Assembly: GCA_014898425.1 (NCBI GenBank)
Contig: RCSZ01000002.1
Span: 2,170,001-2,234,000, forward strand
Direction: 5' to 3'
Origin: Botryotinia globosa
Taxonomy: Eukaryota > Ascomycota > Leotiomycetes > Helotiales > Sclerotiniaceae
DNA length: 64,000 bases
Shown here: one piece after another, positions 11,248-22,259 of the stretch
How the letters are laid out: every line of letters begins with the position of its first letter
Numbering within the stretch: the first letter of the stretch is position 1
The notes under the pieces: generated by a model
Database searches by the model: none
What the model saw: only the letters and a program-made list of their open reading frames with translations
Told to the model about the DNA's origin: nothing
Program-made: the position numbers and the translations under genes

Positions 11248-12513
11248 CTAGGATTCCGCTCTCCATAATCCGAAAGAACCAGGGCAATTCTTCCACATCT
11301 TAATCGTACCATCTTCGCTACCTGTAGCATACAATTTTCCGTCGGGAGAAAAGCTAATACTCCAGATCGGTCCATGATGACCTTTGTGAACATCTAAAAA
11401 TTGTTAGTAAGATTATGCTTGATTGGTGAAAACGGAACATACCAAGTTCTTGATCAGAATCGAAATCATAGACCTTCGCCCATGTATCCTTAATTCCACC
11501 AGTAATATATTTCCTCTGAAGTGGATGAATAGCTACACTAGCAACCTCATAATTCAAGACAACCTTCTTGATAAGAGTGTTTGCAGCTGGTCCACCATAG
11601 AAATATAAAGTTTTTCCTGCAGCAATTGACAAAATAGGTAATCCTTCACCAATATCTCCTGGTCCAGATGCAATGTTGCTAAATTCGCATGAACCAATAT
11701 CGCCATCAACTTTTTGTTCTTGGACAACAGATTGCGAGCGTAAATCCCACCATCTTATCACTTTATCATCTGCTGCCGTGACTATGATATTTGGATCCCG
11801 AGTCCAAACAACGGCCTTGATTGTTCCTTTATGAACACCCGGTCCAATCTCGAAGCCATCATCTTGGGAAATGTTTGTAGTGTCGCTTCCATTGCCATTA
11901 GAACCTGCGCCATTTGCACCCGTAGAACTGAGTTTGGCGAGGTCAAAAATAAAAAGTTTCTTGTCAGTTCCTCCCGTCGCAAGAGTGGTACCAGAATCCG
12001 GAGGGAATGCGACAGCTCGAACGACATGTTGATGCTGAATAGTATAAAGGGTTTCTCCGGTATATGTATCCCAGACTTTTCTGTGCAATTGTTAGTGGTG
12101 GTCACCAAATGGAGCGAGGAACGTACGCAGTGAAATCTGCGGAAGCAGTCGCAGCATATTTAGCATCCGGAGAAAGTCTAGCTTGATAAACTGCCCCTTT
12201 GTGTCCAAAGAAAGTACCAATCCTAAGTTCATCAATTAACATCTTCTGGGAACAAAAGTTCGAGTGGTAACATACCAATCGCCGTTGATACCACTTCTTA
12301 ACATGGGGTTGTTATCTGGCAGATTGAATTAGACATTTCCATATTCGAAACATTTCGGATAATCCGATATGCCATACCTTTACATGCTGATATCATGTAA
12401 TACTCATCATCCTTTCCGTCCACAAATCCACAGAAGCTGATATGCGTGACAGGTCGTGAGTGACCATGGCATGTCAAAGGAACGTATTGCTTAGTGCTCT
12501 CTGGGCCCGCCAT
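11248..12513 (-). CDS. STRAP: STRAP-like WD40 repeat protein
   Basis: Five exons on the minus strand: 12513-12378, 12315-12276, 12222-12127, 12080-11443 and 11393-11248. Introns are 62, 53, 46 and 49 nt and all joins keep frame. The product is 351 residues, against about 350 for animal STRAP. Conserved landmarks: [79 protein letters not shown]. The family forms a seven-blade propeller; animal STRAP is a scaffold in SMN/Unr and TGF-beta complexes. In fungi an RNP scaffold role is an inference. A Gly/Asn/Ser insertion ([12 protein letters not shown]) lies in a loop. It is divergent from another WD40 gene (DOA1) 1.3 kb away. Confidence 0.93.
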
Positions 12514-13051
12514 CGTTGTATGTTTGAATTGAAGTATGAAATGTTTGATTTTGTATCAGAAGTTGGAAGCAGTATTGGATTTTATGATATTTTTTAAGGG
12601 AGAGAGGTTCGATTCTTATAGTCGCGGGTTGATGTATACTTTGCGGCGAAAGAGTGCGAGTGACCGCACTATGATGATGGTAGGCTGCTCTAATATATGT
12701 AGAAGAGAGAGAGTGTGTGTTATTCAAGAAGATTCGTTAAACGTCGTTAAATTCGTAAGACATTGATTAAGAGGTAGAATGGATGGATGAAGTTGTTGCC
12801 TTGAATGGAATTGAGATAGATGCTTGACAACTTCCTCAATATGAAAAGGAAAGGGGAAAGAAGCCAAAAGAACTCCGTTCGGGGATATTGTGATTTTGTT
12901 TCATTGAGGTCAAGAATTAAGCTACCACTACCTTAATTACACTAATATCTTAGGCTCTATCTTGAAACAATACGGAGATAGTTAATCCGACTCCGAATAA
13001 CTATGAATAACTATGACTAATCAACATGAACAATCCACCAGATCCCTTCTT

Positions 13052-13086
13052 GGGGGAAGGGGGAAGGGGGAAGGGGGAAGGGGGAA
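13052..13086 (+). repeat. (GGGGGAA)5 heptamer repeat
   Basis: Five perfect copies in the shared upstream region of two WD40 genes. G-runs of five at seven-base spacing could form a G-quadruplex; this is inference. Confidence 0.95.
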
Positions 13087-13259
13087 GTAGGAAATGCGGT
13101 TATTGGATGTTGATATGAGTAGCGACTAGGTAAGTGAAGTTATTATACGTTCACTAGTAGTTATTGATATATAATTGATTGGTCTTTTTTATTAATCCTA
13201 GTGACTGACTTGAGGAATGAATGAACTATAATCAAATCTAGCTATACGAGCATGTGTCT

Positions 13260-13520
13260 TATAGGTATTCCTTTTATATAAACATTTTTTTCTAACTTTT
13301 TAAAAATTTATATAATAAAATTGATTTAAATAGGCATTTCTTTAAATAAAAGTATATAGTCCTAATTTTTCTACTATTTTTATAAAATTGATAATTGGTT
13401 TATTACATAATAAATTTATAAATTCATATAACAAATTTAATAATACAAAACTGAAAATATAAAATAAAGCTAAGTGTATAAAACGAGATTAAATAATGAA
13501 ACTGAATTTTCTTATATAAG
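13260..13520. other. A+T-rich island, possible RIP-degraded relic
   Basis: About 260 bp of almost pure A/T with many TpA and poly-T/poly-A runs, sharply different from neighbouring DNA. No long frame. It resembles the islands at 33500-34245 and 49735-49990 in composition. Confidence 0.6.
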
Positions 13521-13849
13521 CAATCCGAATATACAGGTATTTAGACCTTGAAATTTTAGACTCTTATAGTCATATAGTAATAGTAGCTAATTACCCCTAC
13601 CAATGCTATTACCCGTGTGCTTACCTATCTATCTATATAGCTGGAGCCCATATATTGCTTAGGTACCTACTTATATAGAGGGGCAACTTCAAGGAAGCTT
13701 ATAGTCAAACATGGAACTGTAACTATAATCAACTTCCATTATTCTCCAAAACATAACAACAATCTTTCATACTCTCTCGTTCCCTCTCTCTCTCTTCATA
13801 ATTCTATCAATTTCTGATAGACTAAATACATAATTGCAATAGAGCCAAC

Positions 13850-16312
13850 ATGGCAGAATACAAATTATCTGCGTCTTTGGCTGGTCATGAAGACGATGTA
13901 AGTTGATGATACCATACTCCACTCTCCAACAAGGTCAACCTGGATGTTGGTGACGACAATATATACTAATAACATGTTGTTCAAATATAGGTTCGAGCTG
14001 TAGCTTTTCCATCTGCGAAAGATGTAGTTTCAGCTTCTAGAGATGGAACAGTACGATTATGGAAACAACTCTCAGATAATCCACCAATATTCGATGCCAC
14101 CATTTCCTCTCATGCAACAGCTTTCGTAAATACAGTCGCATATTTACCGCCGAGCTCTCAATTTCCGGACGGTTTAGTTATCTCAGGTGGAAAGGATACA
14201 GTTATTGAAGTTCGACAACCTTCGAAAGGACCAGAAGAAAATGCGGAAGCTCTACTTATAGGACACAGTCACAACATATGTGCTTTGGATGTCGATCCAG
14301 CTGGGCGATTTATAATCAGTGGAAGTTGGGATGCGGAAGCAAGAATATGGCCATTAGGGAAATGGGAATGTGAATCGGTTCTCAGAGGACATGAGGGCAG
14401 CGTCTGGGCCGTTCTTGCCATAGATTCGGAAACTGTCATCACTGCTTGTGCGGATAAACTCATTAGAGTATTCAACACCAGTGGCAAATTACTGCGGACT
14501 ATTCGAGGTAGTGCAGATGTTGTTCGAGCTCTTTGCAGGTTACCCAAAGGTCATCCATCCGGGGCAGATTTCGCATCTGCAGGTAATGATGGCGTAATCA
14601 GATTATGGACTCTCTCTGGCAAGCAGGTGGCAGAATTACATGGACATGAGAACTTCATTTATTCTATTGCCTCTACACCTTCCGGAGAAATTATCAGTTC
14701 TGGTGAAGATCGGACTTTGAGAATATGGAAAGACCGTCAATGTATTCAAACAGTTACACATCCCGCAATTTCGGTCTGGGGTGTAGCTGTGTGTGGAGAA
14801 AATGGAGATATTGTTTCGGGTGCAAGTGATAGAGTGGTGCGAGTCTTCACGAAAAATCCGGAGCGTTTCGCAGATGCAGAGACAACAACATTATTTGAAG
14901 ACTCAGTCAAGGAATCATCTATACCTCAACAATCTTTGCCTAAAGTTAATAAGGAGAAGCTTCCTGGACCAGAATTCCTTACACAAAAGAGTGGCACTAA
15001 GGAAGGACAAGTCCAAATGATCCGTGAGTTAAATGGAGCTGTTACTGCACATACTTGGTCCAGCGGTAAGTTATTTCTAATGTTAAATGTTGGGCATTGA
15101 GCTAATTATTATCTAGCACAGGGTCAGTGGATAAATGTAGGCACTGTTGTTGATGCTGTTGGAAGCAGTGGAAAGAAAGTCGAATACCTCGGAAAGGAGT
15201 ATGATTTTGTTTTTGATGTTGATATTGAGGATGGCAAACCTCCCCTCAAACTTCCTTACAACTTATCTCAGAACCCATATGAAGCTGCTACGAAATTCAT
15301 TGCAAATAATGAACTTCCAGTAACATACTTGGAGCAAGTAGCCAATTTTATCACAACCAATACTCAAGGAGCTACGATTGGCCAAACTCAAGAAAGTTCT
15401 GGACCGGATGCATGGGGAAGCGATCAGAGATACCGACCAGGCGAGGGAGAATCCTCAGCCCCTGCAAATCTTCCACCACCACCCAAGGTCCTCCCACAAA
15501 AAGAGTATCTCTCGATTATCGTGGCTTCAGTACCAAAGATGCAAAAGAAGATTGAAGAAGTCAACAAAGCATTAATTAATGACGGTCAAAAGGGTGTATC
15601 CCTCAATCCTGAAGAGCTCGAAGTTCTTCAAACCCTTCGAAAACATCTCGAATCTACCGGCGCCACAAATACTTCTCAATCTGTTAGTGGAGGTCTTGAC
15701 TTAGCAATCAAGCTCTCAACTCATTGGCCCTACAAAGACCGACTCGCTGGACTCGATCTCCTCCGTCTCCTAGCTATTGCACCTGAAACCGCAACTTTCC
15801 GTAGCAACGATGGCCAGTCCATTATCGATGTCTTTTCACAAGCTGCTCTAGAATCTTCACCTCCTTCCGAAAATCACGTCATGATGGCCGTTCGTGGCTT
15901 TGCTAATATTTTTGATTCCACCGAAGGTCGTCAATTAGCCACAGGCAATTTTGATAAAGTCCATGACTTGATCAAGACAGCTATTCAAACCTCTACCAAT
16001 AGAAATTTATTGGTAGCTGCTACGACTGTTTATATTAACTACGCTGTTCTATTTACAGAAACAGACCCCGATTTCGAACAAGTTCTTGCAGTTTTGGATA
16101 TAGTCACTAGTATCTTGAAGACACAAGTTGATAGTGAGGTGATCTATAGAGGATTAGTGGCCCTAGGTACGCTCTTGACTGTGGGAGATGAGATTAGAGA
16201 GGCTGGGAAAGATGTTTATGGTGTTTTGACCGCGGTGGATGGTTGTGTTAAGAAGGCTACTGATCCACGCGTGAAGAATGTTGGGAAGGAGATTAGAGAG
16301 TTACTTGCGTAG
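13850..16312 (+). CDS. DOA1: Doa1/Ufd3-like ubiquitin-binding Cdc48 cofactor (WD40-PFU-PUL)
   Basis: Three exons: 13850-13897, 13991-15065 and 15117-16312. Introns are 93 and 51 nt; the sum is 2,319 nt, 772 residues. Residues 1-300 are a WD40 propeller starting YKLSASLAGHEDDVRAVAF, with repeats ending in LWK, IWP, LWT and IWK. About 345-460 is the PFU domain (VQMIRELNGAVTAHTW, then YDFVFDVDIEDGKPPLKLPYN, NPYEAATKFI), which binds ubiquitin. About 505-772 is the helical PUL domain, which binds the Cdc48/p97 C-terminus. Yeast Doa1 maintains the free ubiquitin pool and helps ubiquitin-fusion, mitochondrial and ribophagy turnover. All three domains look intact. For the second intron the CTAG acceptor at 15116, not the CACAG four bases later, keeps the frame. 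Confidence 0.94.
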
Positions 16313-16942
16313 TGGATAGAGGGTGGTAGATTAGATGGGGAGGGGGGAGAGTGGTGCAGGAACGAAAATAATGAATACATGAACGAAATGAAATAAATTT
16401 TGAAGCAAAGCTGGGGGGCGATTTTTAGTTGCTTCTTTTTAAGCTGAATAGCTTTTGGCATGTTGATTACATACAGGGCTTGCGCTTAGATATTATAGTA
16501 TGAATGCATAGTATTTAATGCGGACCGGAGGACATGAATTGTACTGTTATTGATTGTAATAATTGTATATTGCGATGAGAATTGAAATTCGAAACTCGAA
16601 AAACTCGAGAATTAAAATGAAATAATAAAATCATTCCTTTCGTCCTTCCTCCTTCCTCCCCATCAAACGCCTGAGTGATTGCCTCATACATGTAGCTCCG
16701 TATTGGGGTACTTGAGTATCCTGCTTCAATTCCCGGTTCCTATCCATTTCCGCTTTCTCGACTTGTTGGGTGCGGACGCTCACTTGATGTGTCTGTCTGC
16801 CCGTGGTATCATATCGTGTCGTATCCTATATACTATCTACAATCCTTCTTTGGGGGTTTCATCTGATTATCTTTCCCTTTTCCTTTTCCCATCTGAAATT
16901 CCCCAGGAATTTCAAATCTGCCTCTAGCTCTCATCTCCTATC
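16313..16942. other. 3' intergenic region between convergent genes
   Basis: 630 bp between the stops of DOA1 and the BIM1-like gene. No gene or notable repeat; short frames at 16679 and 16803 lack coding character. Confidence 0.6.
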
Positions 16943-18065
16943 TCACAAGAAACCCCACATAGCAACGCCCAGCACGCTCGCGAGACTCGCCGCCCAGAGC
17001 GAGCGGGAAGGAGAGGTGGCTGTGGAAGCGGATGTGGAGACGGATTTGGAGGAGGTACCAGGGGCAGAGGCGTCGTTGATGGTGTAGACGTTTGCAAAGG
17101 AGATGTCGGAGGTGTTGAAACAGTTGGAGCTGTTTACTTCGGCGACGTCTTCGGGGAGCGCGAAGGTTATGTCTACGCACTGGGGTGGGGGTGTTAGGGT
17201 TATGTTTTTTTTGAGGATCTGGGTTTGTTTTAGGGGGGATGGGAAGAGGGGAGAGTGATGTTGGAGATTATGAGGGATGATATCATGAAATATGAGGTGG
17301 AAGGAAGGAGAAGGGAAAATCAAACATACAGAATACAAAGCAGCCCCATGAACTGCCGTCTCCACAACCTGAATCGTCGCATTGTCTCCCACATTAACCG
17401 TCGTATTCGCAGGCAAAGGCACTTGTGGTAAGCAGAAGGTTCCTGGGTAGGGATTTTTACTTGGGCCGATAATTTGCATGACGGAGGTCATGGGGAAAGA
17501 CATGTTGGGGGGACCGTTGTCGGGACCATTGGTACCGAATCCGAGATTAAAGTAGAAGAAGGCGGTGGCGTGGCCTTGGAACCAGCCGGGTTGGACGGCG
17601 ATGGCGCCCCCGTGGATGGGCCAGAGAGTGCGGTTGGTGGTGGTGCGCATGCCGCCACCTGGGGAGTGTTAGGGAGTGAGTTTGATAGGGGGAGATGGGA
17701 AGGGAGGAGAATTGGGAGAGAGGAGTTGGAGGGGATCGGAGGTAAGATGGATATGGATATGCATATGGATATGCATATGTGAAAAGCTTGGAAAGCTTGG
17801 AAAGCTTGAAAAGCAGAGTAACCATATCAAATCCAATTCTCCAAAGACTCCCCCTCGCACCCCAAATTCCAGATTCAAATCCCAAGATTCCAATGCATGA
17901 ATGAAAAGTTTACTCACAAGGATACATCCACTGCATTCCATAAGGAAAGGTCTCATTCGTAATCAAATTATCACCTCTCCATCCCGGATATGTAATGACC
18001 GTATGTGCCTGCACCAAAACACTCGTCGTGATCGCCAAAAGCGTTAATATACTCGTCGTAAACAT
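16943..18065 (-). CDS. BIM1/X325-like copper-binding, GPI-anchored protein
   Basis: Three exons: 18065-17918, 17658-17330 and 17179-16943, 237 residues. Introns are 259 and 150 nt, the longest here. A signal peptide (1-20, ..VLVQA) is followed directly by His21, so cleavage exposes an N-terminal His, the first arm of a histidine brace. Other candidate ligands are H65 (PIHGG), H79 (FQGHATAFF) and D162 (CVDI). The order HTVITYPGWRG, FPYGMQWMYPCGG, NLGFG, CLPQVPLP matches the LPMO-related X325/BIM1 family, which binds copper without oxidising polysaccharide and serves copper acquisition or fungal-surface functions. The C-terminus is Ser/Thr-rich, then hydrophobic, as for a GPI signal. The long first intron holds short tandem repeats (17745-17815). 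Confidence 0.87.
17745..17815 (+). repeat. Tandem repeats inside intron 1 of the BIM1-like gene
   Basis: Two copies of ATATGGATATGC are followed by three copies of GAAAGCTTG. They explain part of this intron's unusual length. Confidence 0.8.
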
Positions 18066-20495
18066 TGTGATATTGTCGGTCTTTTGAAGAGAAAGGGTAT
18101 GTGGAACACCGGCTCGAATGATAAAATTGGAAGATGTTGGGAAGAAATTGAATGGGTTCGTTGTATATATGTTTTCCGGATATGATATCGTGGTCGATAT
18201 TTAAGCTTGGTAGGGAGATATGCAGGTAGGTGTAGGTGGGTATTTAATTCAAATATCAAACATCAAACTCTCTCTTTTCGTTCGGTCTTTATGAATGCAA
18301 TTCAGATAATTATCAGAACATCACTAGATGGATGAGATAATTACTTTCCAAGGAATTCGAGAGCTGAAAATCGTGCGTCAAAAGATTCAGGAAGTGTTAA
18401 TATGAGGCAGAGCAAAAAAAAATCATCACCCGGACGGACCACACTTTGGACCCTCGATGAGTATTTGAATAATCACCGTCCGCATTGTCTAATTCGCGCT
18501 GACCATGCTTGACGAGCAGATTCGATGCTAGGTGCATATGCCGGATTACCATGGGCGTTTAATGTGCACAACCAATGGGATGTGCGAAGGAGGTGAGCGC
18601 AGAGGGAGAACATGCATGGGAGACATGGGAGAGAACCCGAGTTATACTTTGTTTGGGATAGTGAAGATGGAAGTCTTCAATATTGGGAGTGATGGGTGAT
18701 ATTGATTTGTCGATGGGAGATATGCAGATGTGGGAAGAAGGGAAAGGTGTGGTGTGGTGCATTGGCCATTGATTGGATGTGGGGTGAAGAGATGGATGGG
18801 GCGAAATGGATTGTGTGAGTGAAAAACAGGGGATTCCGGCTAATAGATGATTTGATGTGACTTGTAAGCGCCCGGATAGAATTGAGGGTTTGGCGGATGC
18901 AGATTGGTTGGATGGTTTGTGGAACTGCCGATGATGATTGATTTTGAGAGAGAGTATAGAGTGAGGAGCGGTTTGTATGGATGATTTAGATGTCGAGTAC
19001 TGTAGCTGCATATGGGAAGCAGGTACAAGACATGCTCGAGAGAGGTTTGCCGGTATATAGGAGTTAGCAGATATCAAAAGAGACAAGAAGATACAATTGA
19101 ATGAGATGCACTTACCGGTACTCACTGCACTGGATTCAATTGCTTGTCTCTAATCACAGTGAGGTTTATTAATTGTGGAATAAAGAATGGTGCCAAGGGC
19201 CAAGATATTTGGTCCTGGCTTACCTAATCTAAGATAGGCTAATTTAGTATGTACACGTGATAAAAGTGTAGCAATCACCCACCCAATAACAAGGTACTCT
19301 CGCTATCACAGTTACATCAAACGCATCGAACCTACAGTCACACAACAAATGGTAATCGACAGGAAGAACCGATCCGAATATAGAAATTGATGGTACGCAG
19401 GCAGTGCTGTATAATAAACATAATAAACATAATGCGTATACCAATTCTGCAAGGGTCAAACATCTATTCCATCCACATCTTGCAAACCAGCATGTTGTAT
19501 CCCCTTCCGTTGCGTGGAGCTCCGCTAAGGTGTTACATACTCGTGAGATGTAAGACGTCGTGCTCCCATACCACGATTATGTCAAAATCCGGACTTACCC
19601 CATAGAATGTCATGACGATAGACGTTTTTATGTCGTATAGTATGTATCACATCGGTAAGCGGACGCGCTGAAAGAAGCTGAGGTTGGGGATGATATCCTT
19701 AGCTAGTATCTCGTATCTAGTACGGACGTGTGTGATTGATGGTCGGATTCATGGTATGTCTATCATTGGATCATTGGAATGGAATGGAATGTCGACTTTC
19801 ATCCTCGGCTTCTCATGTTAATTAGCTCCCTACCTACATGGTACAAGAATAAACTCAATCAAATATGAACGGACCCCAACAGATACGAAAAATCAATGGG
19901 GGCAGCAGCTTGATTTGATCCAGCCTGTCTCGCCTGTGATATCGCTTTCAAAATTTCAAAAAAAAAAGGCGGTGCAATTCATTATTATGTAATCTATTAT
20001 TCTGCCATATTTTCGATGCTACTCGAGTAACCTATAATCGGCCCCTCCATTTGATAGACTCACTGATACCACATCGTAGACAATCTCATCATCTAAAAAT
20101 AAACCCTGCAACACATTTTTCCCCTCCCCCAAATTCCACATTCCATATTTATATTGTAAAAGCTGAAGACGTACGCACACTCTCCTCTCCGCAGTCATCC
20201 CGTCCCAGATTTCCAATTTGTAAACACACAGCCCAACCAGCGATTTGGAACCAAAAGTATTTCTTCCCGTGGCTGACTATTGTACCACGAGTCTACAAAC
20301 AACCCCAGGCGATTGCGTTTCTTCCAACCTCCACGTTTGCGCAGTGGGTTACACCAGGTGATACCCGACGGGCTGAAGCTTACCTACCTGATCGCTTGAC
20401 ACGGGGTTCCTGCGAGATTGCTTACGTTGGATTTGGAGGTTCTTGGGTTGCGAGAGAAACGGGCAGGAGAGGATAGGACCGGAGACAAACCAGCA
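18066..20495. other. Intergenic region, no supported gene
   Basis: 2.4 kb between divergent genes. A minus-strand frame of 188 codons (18559-19125) starts with a hydrophobic stretch, but the rest is Ser/Pro/His-rich low-complexity translation of G-rich plus-strand DNA; I do not call it. Frames at 20051 and 20349 overlap the leader of the SRR1-like gene. Confidence 0.5.
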
Positions 20496-21403
20496 ATGCC
20501 GCATACGAATCGCAAAAAGAAGAGTGGAGCTAGGGACACCGGAGAAGAGGCGGAGAAGACGAAAAAGATGGCGCAGTCGACTAAGAGGAAACAGATAGAG
20601 GATGGAGAGGGCTGGACGCATGTTGTGGGTGGAGGGAGAAAGACGGGGGCTGCAGAGACCTGGACGCATGCGGGAGATTTTGTGAAAGATGGGGTTGCGT
20701 ATATTGAGCGCTCGATGGAGGAGATGCAGGCGGATTTGGAATATTATAGGAAGCAGTGGGAGAGCAGTGAGGCAGCTGGTCAGTTGAGGAAGATTTTACA
20801 TGGGAGGAGTAAGGTGAATAGTGTAGTTTGTTTGGGGTTGGGAAGTTTGCAGAGTGCGAGGAGGGAGGGGAGGAGGAGTAGTTATACTCAATTGGCCGTG
20901 TTGATGATGATTATCGAGGAGTTTGGTGAGTTGTGCTTGGAGTCGCTGGTGGGAGATCCTAGGACTAATAACATTTTAGGTGGTATGGGTGAGGATAAGA
21001 TACAATGCATATTTCAAGATCCTCAAAATACTGAAGGCGACAAGGCGTTCTTCACATCTTTGGGTGGAAAAGTAGTGGACGATCCTTTGGCATTTGATTA
21101 TATTAAAGAGGATACTCTTGTATATGCGATACATTGCTATGGACCAGTTTATAAAACTGTCAGTCAAGGACCTCGACCCGCAGTTCTCATAGGAACAGAT
21201 GTGGACAACTTTTCAAATTTGTGGCTGTGAGTTATGTTGCATATATTTATTGACCAATGTTGACAATCCGCAGATCAAAAACCGAAACTCTCGAACAACA
21301 TCTAGATGACATGATCAAAGATTGTGAGATCATAAATTTTCCACAACTTCGACATGATTTCTCGGATACAAAAATATACTGGCGGAATAAACCAACTGTT
21401 TGA
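20496..21403 (+). CDS. SRR1-like domain protein
   Basis: Two exons, 20496-21226 and 21274-21403. The 47-nt intron (GTGAGT..TTGAC..CCGCAG) gives 286 residues. The open frame continues 5' of 20496 without an ATG, so 20496 is the first Met. A basic Lys-rich head (residues 1-35) precedes the SRR1-like core: VNSVVCLGLGSLQS, SYTQLAVLMMIIEEF, IQCIFQDPQNTEGDKAFFTSLG, EDTLVYAIHCYGPVYKTV, IGTDVDNF, ending in KIYWRNKPTV. Arabidopsis SRR1 acts in phytochrome signalling and the clock; yeast Ber1 is linked to microtubules and the proteasome. The fold resembles a nucleotide-binding Rossmann type (GLGS), but the biochemical activity is unknown. It converges on the isochorismatase-like gene 100 bp away. Confidence 0.88.
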
Positions 21404-21503
21404 AAGGGGTGTGACCGAAGTCGAACATTCACTAGCGACGTATTTCAAATATGCAGAAGATTCAGAGCATATCGTCAATTCAGATTAAATAATCATACCT
21501 ATC

Positions 21504-22259
21504 TCAATTGATGTCACTAGACTTGACCACCGTACCAAAAGCATCCGCCAACTCCGCCAAAACCGTCTTGACCAACTCTTCCGCCTTCACTCCCGGAATA
21601 TCTCGATCGCCAATCGCATCCTCCACAAACAAAACTTCATATCCCTTCTCAGCCGCCTGTCTCGCCGTCGTACTCACACACACATGCGCCATATATCCCG
21701 TCAACACCAGCTTCGATTTTCCCGTCTCTTTAATATACGCATCCAGATCTGTTCCGGTAAAGGAACCAGGATGTTGTTTCCCAATCACTTTCTCATCATT
21801 CTTGGGCGTGAGCTCTTCGAATTCCTGGGCAAGCTCAGTGTCGGGTGTGAAGACAGGGGCGCCCGCGGGCACTTGGTGCACAATGTGTGCGAGGGAGCCG
21901 TGGGCGGCGCGGTATTTTTCCAGAAGCGAGGAGATGGCTTTGCGTGAGGAGGATACTTGGGAGACTTTGAGATGGCCTTGGGCGTATCTGTGGGTGGAGT
22001 GGTTAGTAGATTTTCATAGGTGGGGGAGGATGGATGGATGGATGGATGGATGGATCAATTGATGGGTATTTCAAAGAACATGAAAGAAGAGAATTGCAAT
22101 AGAGATGGATGAAATCGAAATTCAAATTGAAATTGAAATTGTGATTCGAAACACATACTCATTCTGCGCATCAATAATAATTAACACACTATCCTGCACC
22201 GAAGCGGTAGATGGTGGTACACCAAGTAGTTCGCGAAATGCTTTAGCTTGGGTTGTCAT
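21504..22259 (-). CDS. Isochorismatase-like cysteine hydrolase
   Basis: Two exons, 22259-22159 and 21987-21504. The 171-nt intron (GTATGT..CCACAG) gives 194 residues. The catalytic triad of the family is visible: Asp30 (IIIDAQNEY), Lys104 ([10 protein letters not shown]) and Cys137 ([11 protein letters not shown]). The cis-peptide region before Cys137 also fits. These enzymes hydrolyse amides or vinyl ethers (nicotinamidase, carbamoylases, isochorismate) in the cytosol; some secreted plant-pathogen members consume a salicylate precursor. There is no signal peptide here and the substrate cannot be assigned. Compact size fits a single-domain enzyme. Confidence 0.9.
22027..22055 (+). repeat. (GGAT)n microsatellite in the isochorismatase gene intron
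   Basis: Seven GGAT copies inside the intron of the isochorismatase-like gene, which partly explains its 171-nt length. Confidence 0.9.

Larger units (their letters stand above)
12514..13849. other. Bidirectional upstream region of STRAP and DOA1 genes
   Basis: 1.3 kb between divergent starts. It holds a (GGGGGAA)5 repeat (13052-13086), an A+T-rich island (about 13260-13520) and a pyrimidine-rich stretch (CTCTCTCTCTCTTC) at about 13771-13797, 50 bp before the DOA1 start. No gene is supported. Confidence 0.6.

Noticed and set aside
12600..12625. T-loop-like GGTTCGATTC, possible tRNA
   Set aside because: The flanking bases do not pair as a T-stem and no acceptor or anticodon arm surrounds it.
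18559..19125. 188-codon minus-strand frame with a hydrophobic start, possible small secreted protein
   Set aside because: After the first 25 residues it is Ser/Pro/His/Thr low-complexity with no regular Cys pattern; it reads as the complement of G-rich DNA. No conserved motif.
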